Below are positions 35,333-47,599 of a DNA stretch of 64,000 bases, one piece after another. Numbering within the stretch: position 1 is the first letter of the stretch; each line of letters begins with the position of its first letter. Under the pieces are notes generated by a model that saw nothing but the letters and a program-made list of their open reading frames with translations, was not told where the DNA came from and did not search any database. The translations under genes were made by a program, and so were the position numbers. Location: contig CM034315.1 of the NCBI GenBank assembly GCA_019925795.1, positions 23,231,867 through 23,295,866 of the forward strand, written 5' to 3'. Source of the stretch: Dendrobium chrysotoxum (taxonomy: Eukaryota > Streptophyta > Magnoliopsida > Asparagales > Orchidaceae).

Positions 35333-35356
35333 GTTTGACGCCGTCTATGGGAATGT
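35333..35356 (+). other. Gypsy-like primer binding site
   Basis: gtttgacgccgtctatggga directly follows the LTR end. It resembles TTTGGCGCCGTCTGTGGGA, the primer region of many plant gypsy elements, with two changes. Confidence 0.65.
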
Positions 35357-35738
35357 CGTACCCAATTAAGGGCAAATTTTACTCCAACAGGTCGTTCGTG
35401 TCAATATCCTGGCATCAGCTATTACTGCATCAATTTTATGGGAATTAAATATGGATTGAGGACAACCTTGACTACAGCCATGGTCAAGAAGATTCCTCCA
35501 ACTCTTTCAATATCCAAGACGATATCTTGGGATCATAAAGCATCTAGTAAATGCAATAATGTTTCCAATAAATTCCAAGCTTTATATAGTTCCTAATGGG
35601 ACTTCTACTCCTTAAACAAAGTCTTAATCTCGACCTCAAAAAGATAGTAACAGTCTAAAGATAGATCATTCTTTACCATTAATTCGAGATACATACGGCA
35701 TTCACCCCCTCTCAATCAAGGAAAAATTGATCCTAGGA

Positions 35739-36900
35739 GGATTCATTTTGACCTCTACCATATAGGTTAACGTCATCGAGCAGTGCTCTGGCATACAACC
35801 TCAGATATGTCATATATCCTCGGTGGATTCTCTCGACCTTCTCTATATAGGTTAACATCATAGAGTAGGGCTGTAGCATACAACCTCGGATAGGTCATAC
35901 ATCCTTGGTGGATTCTCTCGACCTCTTCTATAAAGGTTAACGTCATCGAGTAGTGCTCTAACATACAACCTTGGATAAGTCATACATCTGTGAAGGATTC
36001 TCTCGACCTCTTTCATATAGGTTCACATCATCGAGTAGTGTTTTAGCATATAACCTCAGATAGGACATACATTCTTGATAAATTCTCTCGACCTCTTCCA
36101 TATAGTTAAACATCATCGAGTAGTGCTCTGACATACAACCTTAGAAATGTCATGCATCTTTAGTGGATTCTCTCGACCTCTTCCATATAGGTTAATATTA
36201 TTAAGCAGTGCTCTGATATATAACCTCGAATAGGTTATATATTCTTGGTGGATTCTCTCGACCTCTTCTATATAGATTAATATCATCGAGTAGTGCTCTG
36301 ACATACAATCTCGGATTGGACATACATCCTTGGTGAATTCTCTCGACCTCTTCTATATAGGTTAACGTCATTGAGCAGTGCTCTGACATACAACCTCAGA
36401 AAAGTTATACATCCTTGGTGGATTCTCTCGACCTCTTTTATATAGGATAACTTCATCGAGCAGTGCTCTGATATACAACCTTTGATAGGTCATATATCCT
36501 TAATGGATTCTCTCGACCTCTCCCGTATAGGTTAACGTCATCGAGTAGTGCTCTTACATACATCTTCGGATAGGTCGTAAATTCTTGGTGGATTCTCTCA
36601 ACCACTTCTATATAGGTTAACATCATCAAGCACTGCTTTGACATATAACCATAGATAGGTCATATATCCTTAGTGGATTCTCTTGACCTCTTTCATATAA
36701 GTTAACATCATCGAGCAGTGCTCTGGCATACAACCTCAGATAGGTCATACATTCTTAGAAGGTTCTATCATCCTCTTCTATATAGGTTAAACATAATCAA
36801 GCAACGCTCTGACATACAATCTCGGATAGTTCATACATTCTTGGTGGATTCTCTGGACCTCTTTCATAGAGGTCAACATCATCGAGCAATGCTCTGAGTG
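35739..36900. repeat. Tandem array, about fourteen units of about 85 bp
   Basis: Each unit carries gattctctcgacctcttc, tatataggttaacatcatcg, agcagtgctctgacatacaa and a cataca(t)cctt(g)gtg block. Unit starts fall near 35739, 35827, 35911, 35996, 36080, 36166, 36250, 36335, 36420, 36504, 36589, 36674, 36759 and 36845. Eighty-five is not a multiple of three, so the open frames here cannot be a repeated protein in one register. Each unit contains ctctcgacc and a near-palindromic gttaac. Confidence 0.9.
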
Positions 36901-37894
36901 GGAACCATTCTCTCTAGAAAGATTTTATAAAAGCAAGTGGTTGATAAAATTATCACTCATATAAAGACCATAGCAGTCTAAAAAAGTCTCAAAAAATATG
37001 GGGGCAATATATCAAAGCATGTCTCAAATATGTATAAACTATTTAGCTTCGTTCGGGGAACAAGTTCATTTCAAATAAAAAATAAACATCGAGCTCTTAC
37101 AATAATCTAAACTTCATATACAATATCATTGGAGTCACGTAGATTTCACATCAGGTTCAAGTATATATTCATTTTTATAATAAGCTAAAATTAAAGTTAC
37201 ACCAGCATCATCTATACAAGTTAATATCATCAAGCAACAAATGACTTCAAAAAGATCAAATATTATTGGTGGATTCTATTGACTTATTCTCTACTACATA
37301 TTGATGCATCTCCTACAACTTCTTCTTCAAAGAAAGATAATAACCTGATCGTCACCAGGCCTCCACTCAATTAACACTGTTAATGTGTCGCCAGACTGCT
37401 GACATGGCACACTGCTTCAACCCCTTCAATCAGGGATATTTGATATCCAAACAAGTTAGTATTGATGCATATTGCCTTAATAGAATGCAACTAGACCATC
37501 GCCATCATTAAGCCTTCATCTGATGTCTATCATTGGTCCATTACTTCATATCAGTCATCATCAACCTCTCGCTCTGCTGCTATTATCAACACGCCCCATA
37601 ATTGTCTCCTTCAATTCATAACCCGACTATTAGTTCTACCTAAAAGTTGATCACCGCCACACTTTCTCCCGACCGTCGATCTCCATCAGACTTCTGCTTG
37701 ATTGCCAATCATCGCTGAATAATTGCTTGATATTGCCAAAATTTAATCCGTCTGTTGACGATCACTGGTTCTCCTCTTACATATTATTACTGTCAGATCT
37801 TCTCAAATCACCCTAACATACAAGCAGTAGTTGATCTTCTTCTATCAAGGGTTATCTATTAAGAAGATAGTCTATCATTGTGACTTCTTCCACT

Positions 37895-38330
37895 CAAAAG
37901 AGGGGCACTGAAGTTTGATAGGGGATGCCACCTATCTCAAACAGTGGAATGCCTCTAATATAAGAAGAATAATACAAGATAAGGAAAAGGAAGGAGGAGA
38001 AATCTCTTTTTACACAAAATAGGGGCACTGATGTTTGATAAGGGATGTCGCCTATCTCAGACAATGGAATGTCTCTAATGTAAGAAAAGGCTAGAGGAAA
38101 AGAGAATGAAAAAAAAGGAAAAAAAAATTCTACAGTAAAGAGGGGCACGAAATTTGGGTAGGGGATGCCACCTACCAAAAATAATGAAAAGCCTCTGAAA
38201 TAAGAAGGAATGTGGGGTAGCAAGGAAAGGCTAAAAAATTCTAACATCTATAAAAGAGAGGGGCATTAAATTTGAGAGGGGATGCCACCTACCAAAAACA
38301 ATGGAAGGACTTAACTGTAAGTAAGTTAGA
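37895..38330. repeat. Tandem array, about four units of about 120 bp
   Basis: Units begin gaggggcact(g)aagtttgata, continue ggggatgccacctatc and end in a purine-rich ataagaag-type stretch. Starts fall near 37900, 38022, 38140 and 38257. Units are increasingly diverged towards the right. The open frame on the minus strand is a by-product. Confidence 0.8.
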
Positions 38331-38965
38331 GGAAGAAAGGGAAGAAGAAATGGAGCAATTTGTTTAAAATTTTTAAAATTTTAAACAAAGAGGAAATTGG
38401 AGGGGAATTTCCTCCAATTTGTTTAAAATTTTTTAAAGCTTCTTCTAGAAGTTTTTTGAAATTTTTTAGGGCCCTAAAGGAATTTTTTAAAAACAAAATC
38501 CAAAAAAAAATCAAAAAATAAAAAAAAAAACAAATTTATGAGGGGCGACTGTAGCCGCCGGCTCCTCTCACAAAAAAAAAACATGTGGGCCCCACATTCC
38601 AAAAAAAAAACTTTAAATCAGCTGGTTATTAACCGGCTGCAACTATTCACGCACCAAATGGCGTGCCTGTACAGGCACGAGGCATTGCAGGCAGCTGCTC
38701 TAGCGGCGAACGCGCGTCCGATCCTTGATTTTTGACCTGGACAGTCCAAATCGGATGTTTTTTGGGTCTACGAAACCCTTTTTTGAAGTTTCAGATCCAA
38801 TTTTGATACTTTCAAAGCTCAATGGAGCTTCTATGATTAAGTTTGAGCAAATTTAAATTTTTTTTAACATAATTTTCTAACTTTTTTGCAATTTGATCAA
38901 TTTGAAATATTGTGAAATATATTTTTGAACTTCTCGAGCTTTGATATCCAAAAATATGGGGCAAC
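38331..38965. other. Interior 3' part of the LARD element with polypurine tract
   Basis: A-rich tracts flank an isolated GC-rich block at 38540-38740 (tgtagccgccggctcc, ctgtacaggcacgaggc). The tract atatggggcaac at 38954-38965 directly precedes the 3' LTR and is the likely plus-strand primer. Confidence 0.55.
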
Positions 38966-40651
38966 TGATATATCATAAAAAAATTATCTTGATTAGGCAT
39001 GAATCTCGAAGCAAAATCAAGTTGGAAACTTCAAAGATTAAATCAGAGACCATTTGAACTTCGATTTCAGCAAACTTATAATGGAACTGAACGTCTCAAA
39101 AATACGAACCCAACAACTCCAAATTTGACCCAATCCGAGCCCAAATGGGTCCAAATCAAGACATGAAGCGCATTTGGAAGGTTCAAACCGTAATTTTGGA
39201 TTACCAAAAAGTTTCCAAACGTGACATGCTTATAGTCGAATCAAGCGGCTCAACGAGACAAACCCAACAAGCCCAAGATCGTCAAATTCTGATATCATTA
39301 AGATATTGGAATGCCTAATAAATAATCCACAATCAAGGGATTCAATATTAGTTATCCATTTAAACCACTCCCAATTTACTCTTGATCTTCCTTTTATTTA
39401 CTGGCCATGCCACTCTCCGAAACTATAAATAGACCCCTCATTTCTCATGAAAGGGAGGTCGAAGAAAAGGGGAGCCAAAGCAAGAAGAGAAGGAAGAATT
39501 CTCCTACCACCATACTCCTTCTTGACCACCGTCGGACTTCCGCCCGACCACCAACTAACATCGAACTTCTGCCCGACCACCAACCGACGCTGGATTTCTG
39601 CCCGACTACCAATTAACGCTGGATTTTTGCCCGACCACCGACTAACGACGGACCTTCGCCCTTCATCGGATTTCTACCCGAAGCCTATCTTTTGCCAGTC
39701 ATCAGATTTCTACCTGACGCCGGACTTCTGCCTATCGTCGGACTTTCACCCGTCACCAGACTTTCGATCGTTGCCGGACTTTTATCGAACTTCTACCCGA
39801 CGCCAAAATTATGTTCATCTTCGGACTTCGGCCCGTCGTTGGACTTCTGCCCATCATCAGACTTCTGCTTATTGCCAGACTTCTGCCCATTGCCAGACTT
39901 TCGTTGGACTTCTACCCAATGCCGAACTTCCGTCCATCGTCCAACTTCCACCCAGCAATCAACCGACACCGAACTTCTGCTTGGGATGTCGGACTTCTAC
40001 TCGGCCACTAACTTACGTTGGACTTCTGCTCGACCACTGACGTCGGACTTCCACTCTGCCACCGACTATAGTCCTTTCGACCTCTGTCGCCAGACAACGA
40101 TCTTTCTGACCACTATTGCCTATCGACTACTGTCCTTCCAACCTCCATCACCAGACAACGATGTTTCCGATCTCCGTCGCCCACCAACAATAGTCTTTCC
40201 GACCTCCGTCGCTCACCAACAACGGTCCTTCCGACCTCCGTCGCTAGACAACAGTCTTTCCGACCTTTATCGTCCACCTATTATGGTCTTGCCGACTAAG
40301 CAAACATGTCAATACTGATTCTTCCAATTTCCACCATATAATGTATTCTATATGATGTATATTTGTTACATCAAGCCAAGACCTTCCATCCAATGAAGGG
40401 CCTCATTTGTAATTAACTGCAAATACTAGTAAATTCATTCAAACTAGGCTAGGCCCTGTGGGTAGATTAATTCAAACTGGGCTAGGCCCTATGGGTTTTC
40501 TCCTTTGCAGAGTTTTCCACGTAAAAATCTTGGTGTCTCTTATAAATGCTGCACCCTCTATTTTTATCTATATGCATGCTAGATCTTCGTACAATGCTAA
40601 GACATTAAACTTTATACTTCTTTATCGCCGCAAATATTCCAGGACACAACA
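38966..40651 (+). repeat. 3' LTR of the LARD element
   Basis: TGATATATCAT opening, tataaatag at 39424, short-repeat array at 39520-40290, and the end aggacacaaca, followed by the atact duplication. It matches the 5' LTR across its length with scattered substitutions and small array-size differences. Confidence 0.9.
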
Positions 40652-40656
40652 ATACT

Positions 40657-41123
40657 TATATATAATTTATATCTATATTATATAGTAAATTTATATCTAT
40701 GTTAAATAATTTATCATTAATTAAAAAAAAGATTTATAATGTACTTATGAATAAATAAATAAATTATTATTATTAATTAAAAAATAAATATTATTCACCT
40801 TATAAAGAATTTATTAAAAAATCAATTTAGAAATATATACTATATATATTATGGCTTCAAAATACCAACTCATCTATTTAATCCCACATCACTTAAAAAC
40901 TATATCTTACTATTATTTGGATATGCATGTATTAAAAACTCATATGAAGTAATGGCGCATGTAAAAATGCTTCATTGATTTCTTAGGACAAATAATTATT
41001 AGAAGAATTTCATATTTATTTAAAAATTAAGTTTTTTAATTCAAATTAATTTGTTAAATTATAAAAATTATTTAATTTTTAATTCTTAATATAATAAATT
41101 ACTTCATTTAATTATTTAATTAG
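40657..41123. other. AT-rich flanking sequence
   Basis: Largely A and T with no recognised feature. Confidence 0.5.
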
Positions 41124-41135
41124 TTAAGCAATTGA

Positions 41136-41449
41136 GCATATACATTAAAAAGTTGGAGTAGCTCTAATGGAAGATAGGATTAGAGAGAGTTGTCTTATCT
41201 AGTTTGGTCACATAAAACAATGGCCTTCTGATGACCCAATTAGGAAAGTAGATATATTAGATTTGACTTATGTTAATAAAGGTAGAGGTAGACCTAAAAA
41301 GACCTGATCAGAAAATATTAGAAATGACCTTTCTTTATTGGATGTAAATGAGAATTTAATTTTTAACAGGGCACAATAAAGAAAAATGATTCATATAACT
41401 GACCCCACATAGTTGAATAAAGACTTGATGTTCTTGTTGTTGTAATGAA
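41136..41449 (+). mobile_element. RTE LINE 3' fragment with target duplication
   Basis: A 314-bp, 5'-truncated copy. The plus strand reads KVGVALMEDRIRES, then FGHIK, DDPIRKVDILDLTYVNKGRG and LDVNENL with internal stops, then the 3' tail ending ttgttgttgtaatgaa. It is flanked by ttaagcaattga (41124-41135) and ttaggcaattga (41450-41461), a 12-bp duplication with one change. It corresponds to the last part of the copy at 6425-8213. Confidence 0.85.
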
Positions 41450-41458
41450 TTAGGCAAT

Positions 41459-41602
41459 TGAACCGACCGGTTTGCCAATTGAACCAATAATTTTTGCTGA
41501 TTTAATGTAGAAACAATTTTTAAGATGGACCGAACCGGCTTTATGACCAGTTCATGATTGAACCAGTTGGTCCAACCATGCGATCCTATTTTTAAAACCT
41601 TG
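41459..41602. mobile_element. Possible MITE fragment with GAACCGGT words
   Basis: Contains ttgaaccgaccggtttg, gaccgaaccggc and tgaaccagttggtccaacc, ending tttttaaaaccttg. Such AACCGG-rich sequence closing in a TTTTAAAACC end is common in plant hAT-type MITEs. No matching left end or target duplication was found. Confidence 0.35.
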
Positions 41603-42484
41603 TTGTAGAAACTTCTGAGTAAATGTTTGAAGAAATCTTTTAGTGAATGTTTCAAAAGCAACTTAAAAGTAAATTCAAACTTCCAGAACAAAAATGGAGG
41701 AAAGAACATCACTGAAAAAAAAAAAAAAAAACATTCTGACTTTCATACAGATTCACTCAATTGATGACAAACAGCTTGCATGCGATTGACAAAGTTATAA
41801 GTTTCGCTAAAATTTAACTGTGGCATATCACAACTATAACTTCATTGATAAGCATTATTAGTACCCCTCTCTTTATAAAAGAAACCCAAGACAATAAAAC
41901 ATATATAAAATTCACAAAACACCCCACGGAAACAACCCATAAATATTGAATATTTCTGAACTAAAATTGTTTAACATATTTTTTTTCATAGGATAAAAAT
42001 AAGACTTACAGCTTAACACATCATTCCTCTAGGGGTCTTAGGAATTGTAAAGAATACAAGCAGTGTAGCTTAACTCCTGAAACTCAATGAAAATCTGCTT
42101 TCACTCTAGTTCTTTAAATTCTCCAACTCATCTCCTCAAATAAATCATTTATATTCTTATCTTCTGAATCTTCAAAGCCCTAAATCCAAATGCTAACAAT
42201 GGACAAATAAATAAAATGCTCAAATTAATATGGATTTGTAAAGTGAACAAGATTGCGTTTTTTGCGGTTATGTGAATGCATTTCCTTGGAACTGACCTGC
42301 CAAATGCAAGCTATGCAAATAAATTTATAAAAGGTAGCACAATTTCTATATAAATCTTCTCAAATCCCACACGTCCAGACCTTCTTCCCCTCCCTTATAA
42401 AATTAATGATGTGTTATTAGCAAAAAAAAAAAAAAAACTATGGTAACCCTATAAAGGAGCTAGTACATATTTACAGCGATGAAC
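41603..42484. other. Non-coding, partly 3' flank of a possible host gene
   Basis: No coding region was recognised. An A tract lies at 42421-42437. The part next to 42485 would be the 3' untranslated region of the minus-strand exon described next. Confidence 0.4.
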
Positions 42485-42638
42485 TTAATCAATGGGGTGC
42501 TTGTCTGCTTGGCGAGAACTATGTTGTGCAGTCAACAGTAGCAATGAGAGAAAAGCACTCGCTACAAAGATTGCATCAAACCAGCGGTGGTAGAAATCAA
42601 ACTGGACATCACCCCCCAGAACATCTGTTATAATAATC
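42485..42638 (-). CDS. Probable last exon of a host gene for a membrane protein
   Basis: On the minus strand a clean acceptor (ttggttttgcag at 42650-42639) opens a 154-bp exon that stays open for 50 codons and ends in TAA at 42487-42485. After one phase base it reads IIITDVLGGDVQFDFYHRWF, then DAIFVASAFLSLLLLTAQHS, then SRQADKHPID. The middle is a strongly hydrophobic helix of about 18 residues, so the protein would end in a membrane segment with a short polar tail. Its base composition is richer in G and C than the surroundings and it lacks any stop or shift. I do not recognise the family. Upstream exons would lie at higher coordinates, beyond an intron holding the RTE copy at 43325, but none was identified with confidence. 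It could also be a gene fragment. Confidence 0.5.
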
Positions 42639-43313
42639 CTGCAAAACCAATCTCGTTTCAGTTATACAAGTATTTCAAGCATGCGTTATGCAAATTATGA
42701 AAGATGAGATAAGCACCAACTGTTAGAGCATTTTTTCTACTTTGACGTGGATGTAAACATAGCACAATAATCATTTCATACATGAGCGTTATCACATTCT
42801 GTGACTTATGATACTATTTCTTTCTATTTTTTTAATGCTAAGTTAAAATTTAAGTTTATAAGAATTCAAGACAAATTATACTCTAAAAACCAAAGTTAAG
42901 GACAACTCATGATTTTGACTTCTATGTGTTAGATTAAATTTCAAATTTTCAGTACCACCTAGTCTTCATATAATCACAAATATTAGGCAGTAGTATAGAT
43001 ATTAAAGTTACAATATAATAAAACTAAGATATATAGATGTCAAGCCATGTATTGCGACTTGGAATTCTCCTACCATTTCCATTATAATAAACAGATTCGC
43101 TCAAAATAGCTTTCTTATCTCAAAAAAATTGACCAGATTCAGAAAGCCACAAACTCCCAACATTCCGAAGCTGTCTAGAAGTCTAATATACTTCCAGCAG
43201 GCAACTACTTGGGGACATTACAATAGATTTTAGCTCCCGTCACTGGCCATTTCATATCGTGGCATGTTTCAGCCAAAATTGAGAAACATATTAAAATTTA
43301 TATTTTAAGTTCA
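42639..43313. other. Probable intron sequence or spacer
   Basis: No coding homology was recognised. If the exon at 42485-42638 is real, this is its upstream intron. Confidence 0.35.
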
Positions 43314-43324
43314 TGAGATAAAGG

Positions 43325-44310
43325 ACCAACGTGGTATTTATTGATTTAGAGAAAGCTTATGATAAAGTTCCAAGACAAGTATTATGGAGAGTTTTAGAAA
43401 AGAAAGGAGTTGATAATGCTTATACTTATGTCATTAAGGATATGTATGTAGGAGCTGTTACTTGTGTTCAAACACAAGGTGGTTTAACCAAGTGTTTTCC
43501 AAAATCTGTTGGATTACATCAAGGATAAGAAGCCCATATCTTTTTGCATTAGTCATGGATGTTCTTACTAAACATTTGCAAGGGGATGTACCCTGGTCTA
43601 TGCATTTTGTTGATGATATTCTTCTTGTTGATAAGACCAGAGGGAGTTGAAGGTAAACTTGAATTATGGAGGTCAACCTTAGAGTGTAAAGGTTTTTGTT
43701 TGAGTAGATCTAAAACTGAATGCACGAAGTGTATTTTTAGAAGTAATAGATCTAATTGGGGAAGTGTGATTTTGAGCGATCAAATCAATAATAAGAGTAC
43801 ACGTTTTAGATATCTCAGGTCTATTGTACAAAGTGATGGTGAAATAGATGGGGATGTTATTAATAGAATTCAAGTAAGATGGTTGAAATGGAGGAATGCA
43901 TTGGGCATGTTGTATGATAGAAAATTACCCCTCAAACTTAAGGAAAAATTCTATAAGATGGTGGTGAAAACTGCAATGCATTATGGCACAGAATGTTGGC
44001 CATTAAAAGAGAGGCATGCAATAATGTTTAGTGTTGCAGAGATGAGTATGCTCAGGTGGATGAGCGGCTTTACTCTTAGAGACAGAATGCGAAACGAGCA
44101 TATGCATGAAACGGTTGCCTTAGATGGTTTGGTCACATAAAACATCATCCTTCTGATGACCTGGTTAGAATAGTAGATATATTAGATTTGGCCAATGTTA
44201 AAAGAGGTAGAGGTAAACCTAAAAAGACTTGGTTAAAAAAATATTAGAAATGACCTATTTTTATTAAATTTAAAAGAGAATTTAACTCTTAACATGACAC
44301 AATGGAGAAA
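43325..44310 (+). pseudogene. RTE LINE reverse transcriptase fragment
   Basis: The plus strand begins near the second catalytic block, VVFIDLEKAYDKVPRQVLWR, and continues with DNAYTYVIKDMYVGAVTCVQ and TQGGLTKCFP. After a frameshift near 43527 come VMDVLTKHLQGDVPWSMHF and FVDDILL, where the family reads FADDI, so the active-site Ala is changed to Val with both aspartates kept. From 43650 on, another shift leads to LELWRSTLECKGFCLSRSKT, then TRFRYLRSIVQSDGEIDGD and MLRWMSGFTLRDRMRNEH. A deletion near 44115 removes the KVGVAPVEDKIRES segment. It is useful as an outgroup to the copy at 6425, which has stops where this one has CAA and TGG. Confidence 0.82.
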
Positions 44311-44369
44311 AAAGATTCATATAGCTGACCCAACGTAGTGGGATAAAGGCTTGATGTTGTTGTTATTAT
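43325..44369 (+). mobile_element. RTE LINE, 5'-truncated, with 11-bp target duplication
   Basis: The insertion begins inside the reverse transcriptase and ends in the tail ttgatgttgttgttattat. The direct repeat tgagataaagg flanks it (43314-43324 and 44370-44380). The tail of the element itself contains gggataaaggc, so part of the match could be chance, but the leading tgag is not in the element. Truncation at the 5' end together with target duplication is standard for LINE insertion. Confidence 0.82.
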
Positions 44370-44380
44370 TGAGATAAAGG

Positions 44381-47262
44381 CTCCAAAGCTACACCCTTTA
44401 GTCCTTTACCTTATTAATAACAGATCCTCACCCCAAATATCAGGTCATATTCTGACCGAGAGCAATATTCAAAAATGATTACCATACCACCACATGCAAA
44501 GGGATAATCATATGCTCCCAATGCTTTTGAGCATAACTTATGCAACTCCAAATAATATGTGAAGCATGTGTGCATTATGGTCAGTTCTAATGGACCTTAT
44601 ACAAGTCCCTAAAAACCCTGCATGGCATGATCTACATAGTTGATAATTATATTGATTTCTAATTGTACCATAGGGATAAAAACATTCCTATAGGCGGCCA
44701 AAGCTATAGCTGAAAAAATAAAACTCCAATACAAAACAATTAGCAGAAGCGGTAATACCAAGCCATTTCGTACGCTCTATACTCCATGCCAGTGCGAGAG
44801 ACCTCTCTGTCAGATCAATGGGCTGGTCAAGCCTGGTATAATCTAAACTCCATAGTTAAATAAGACTTACCCTTTTCTAAAACCTAGGTGTAGGTCCGAC
44901 CAAACCTAGCCATCAGGCAAAAACATTTATGCCCAAGACCAACCCATTTGAATTTTGCCAGACCAGTCTCTCACATCCATCTTCATCATGGAAAGGCTCG
45001 AGTATAAGACTGGGTAGATCAAGCCAAATTCCTTTGATTATGAAACAAATCTAGCAGGCAAACAACCAGCTTTCAAAATCCATCCAACACTAAAACGAGT
45101 AAATATTATAATCATAGGCTGGCTGAACTGCGAGTCCCCACAACCAAGATCAAGCTTAGCTCTCAGCAAGGAACAAGGAAGAAAAAAGAGAAAGCAGAGC
45201 TATACAAACATCCAAATCTCTTTTCAGATTCCACCACGTCTTAAAAATACAGGAGCTTTAAGCAATACAAGTAGAGCCTATCTTGCCCGAGTTGTTTTGC
45301 AAGCGTAAACTATTAAAATGAGCTCTAAAATCTAGGAGGAATTTTACGGTATTGGTCATTGTTTAACTTTAGTAATCAGCAAATTTCAACTCAACCCAGT
45401 TAATAGGTCATGCTTTGTAGATTGAACTGTATAAATTTCTCATTCAGATATGGCATGCATCTGATGCGCAAGGCTCTCTCATTGGAACGAAATCTACATC
45501 ATAGGTCATGACCTCATGATTACTCAAGATCGCATCCGGCCAATAATTAGGACAAGGATAATGTGCTAAACACAATAGAAAAGAATCTTTAATTTCAGAA
45601 AACTTAATTACAAAGAGTGAGAATAGAGAAAGAGAAAGAATTACAATAAGGGGAAGGAGAGAGATCCAAATTGAGTTGGATAGGCAAGCTTCTTGCTAGC
45701 GACAGGAACATATTATGTACCTACTAAAATATGTTTATGCTAGATTAGCTATTTAAGGCTAGGTGTAACAATGCCTATTATAGATTCTAGAGAAGAGTGG
45801 CCAACTTATGTCCATCAATGATTAGTGGTTGTCACATTGTAACCTTTAACATCAGATCTAAGGATGTCTATTTAGTTGTGATGTGACATACACTCCTAGG
45901 GATGCTCGGCATGCGGTGCCCATCTTCTTCACCCTCAAGTCTATACAAATAGAGGGTATCATCATGGTGCCTTTCTTTTGTGGAGCTTTCAAGATCACCC
46001 AATTAGTGCCATACCCATACAAGTTTCCATCTCTTACACGATGTTGATCATTAAAAAGCTCACCCTAACTATGTTCATCCAAAGTGAGACATTATATGCA
46101 GATTTCTAAGGAAGATGTTAAATTCTTTCTCCACATCCATGATGGACAGTGAACTAATTTTTGCTGCCATGGCTATGGCTAGTGACATAGCACTGATTCC
46201 ATCACCAAAGCATTAATGGAAGGACTTATAGTGGATGAGCTAACAATTTCCACTAAAGTGACTATCCCTAAGTTTACCAATTCTAATATTTATTGTTGAA
46301 GATAATAACAATAAGAATCTAAACTTATTTTTTGACGAAGTAATGTCAATGGCTGACGAGGCCACATGCAAAAAAGATGAGAAGGCATTGACTGCAAGCA
46401 TTAATGACGATAGAGAGCTATGGCTACAAGAATTAGGGAAGAAGAAAACTCAAACTTTTCACCCAAAGATGTCATGGCTTCTAATGGGGAAGAGCTAATA
46501 ATGATTAATGAAGAATTTCCCAACAAGCAAATAACACGAGGCAACAAAGGAAGGAGCGCTACTTGGTGACAGTTTCCACTAACAAAGGGGTGGCTCTCAC
46601 AAGTGAGGATACCCATCCTTCGACTCTTGATGGCATTGTTGTGATGTCTAAGCTCCTTATAATGCAATCGGAGAACATGCGAAGGATCTTAGTGATGTTG
46701 ATGTGGAGCATGTTAGGCTCCACCTAAGTTGTTGAGCCTTGCCTCCTATGTTAAAGAGCAAGGAGGAAAAGGCACAATGGAGAACACCTCCTTATCTAGA
46801 CATAGTTGGGAAGAAGTGTATGCCTCTAAAATACATTTTCAAGTCCAATGAGACCTACAAAGAGAACTTGCAAAAGATGCAAACTAATTAAAGGTCGTGA
46901 AGATCTAACCATTGAGGAAGTAAAAGAGTTGCTTTTCTACAAGCACATTATTTAGGCATAAAAGGAGGCATAGATCCAAATAAAGAATCTATAAGAGAAG
47001 GCTTGAGAGGATAGGCAACATTTCCATAAGAATGAGATGGACTTGAACTTCATGAAAAAGTTTCATTTTCAAACCATTCAGCATATCGTCAAGGCTGCCA
47101 CTACGGCAACAAATCTGGCAACCACTTGCCTATGGAGTCCAAGGCGGTCTCCATCACAAGAACATTGTATTCCCCTTGTCGAAGCGAGAGAGTGGCAAGG
47201 TCCTTGGTTTGTTTACCTTGTTGACCTGTATATCGTAGACAAACAAGAATGAAAAAAAAAAA
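44381..47262. other. Long stretch without recognised gene
   Basis: Mixed-composition sequence, less AT-rich than the first 30 kb. Short open frames (46401-46667 minus, 47037-47252 plus) show no known motif. No repeat, RNA gene or transposon signature was recognised. It may be host intergenic or intronic DNA, or an old element. Confidence 0.4.
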
Positions 47263-47545
47263 TCACACTTGTACCTGTCCGACCCAGACTCGCATGATCG
47301 AAATTGCTGAAATCCCGTAATCAGACGTCCCACGCCGTCCCCATCCCTGTTTCTCCTTCTTCCTCTCCATTTGTGCTAACCGACTGCCAAACCCCGCCAA
47401 ACCCCCAAACTTTTCAGCCCTAGCCGCATTCCACCTAGCCGCCCCGACCTCTACCTCCTCCGACGACGTTCTTATCCTATCGGATCGGAAGTTGCGACAC
47501 TTTGAGTGGAAGTAGCGACAGGAGCTCACTCACTGTGAAGGTAAA
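47263..47545. other. GC-rich exon-like block
   Basis: A short GC-rich island in AT-rich DNA. On the minus strand a frame of 88 codons is open from 47529, with Arg/Ala-rich wording (VGAARWNAARAEKF, ERKKEKQGWGRRG) and a possible donor (ggacag|gtacaag) near its end. On the plus strand, tcactgtgaag|gtaaac at 47530-47546 would also serve as a donor after a 5' untranslated exon. Both cannot be right and neither is tied to a known protein. It is most plausibly a first exon or 5' untranslated region of a host gene. Confidence 0.35.
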
Positions 47546-47599
47546 CTTTCTACCCTACATGAGCTTCTTTGGCTAAATCCCTAAATCCAGCTTAAATCT

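Larger units (their letters stand above)
33663..40651 (+). mobile_element. Complete non-coding LTR element (LARD type)
   Basis: A 6989-bp element with target duplication atact (33658-33662 and 40652-40656). LTRs are 1670 and 1686 bp, both starting TGATATATCAT and ending in caaca. A gypsy-like primer region (tttgacgccgtctatggga) follows the 5' LTR and atatggggcaac precedes the 3' LTR. The 3.6-kb interior has no recognisable gag or pol and holds two tandem arrays. Large retrotransposon derivatives of this kind depend on proteins of a related gypsy element. Over the first 230 bp of the LTRs I see about 25 differences, so it is older than the copia-type insertion. Confidence 0.88.

Noticed and set aside
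35739..36900. Regularly spaced repeats resembling a CRISPR array
   Set aside because: Units are about 85 bp and diverged throughout, with no constant repeat and unique spacers, in a plant LTR element. It is an ordinary tandem array.
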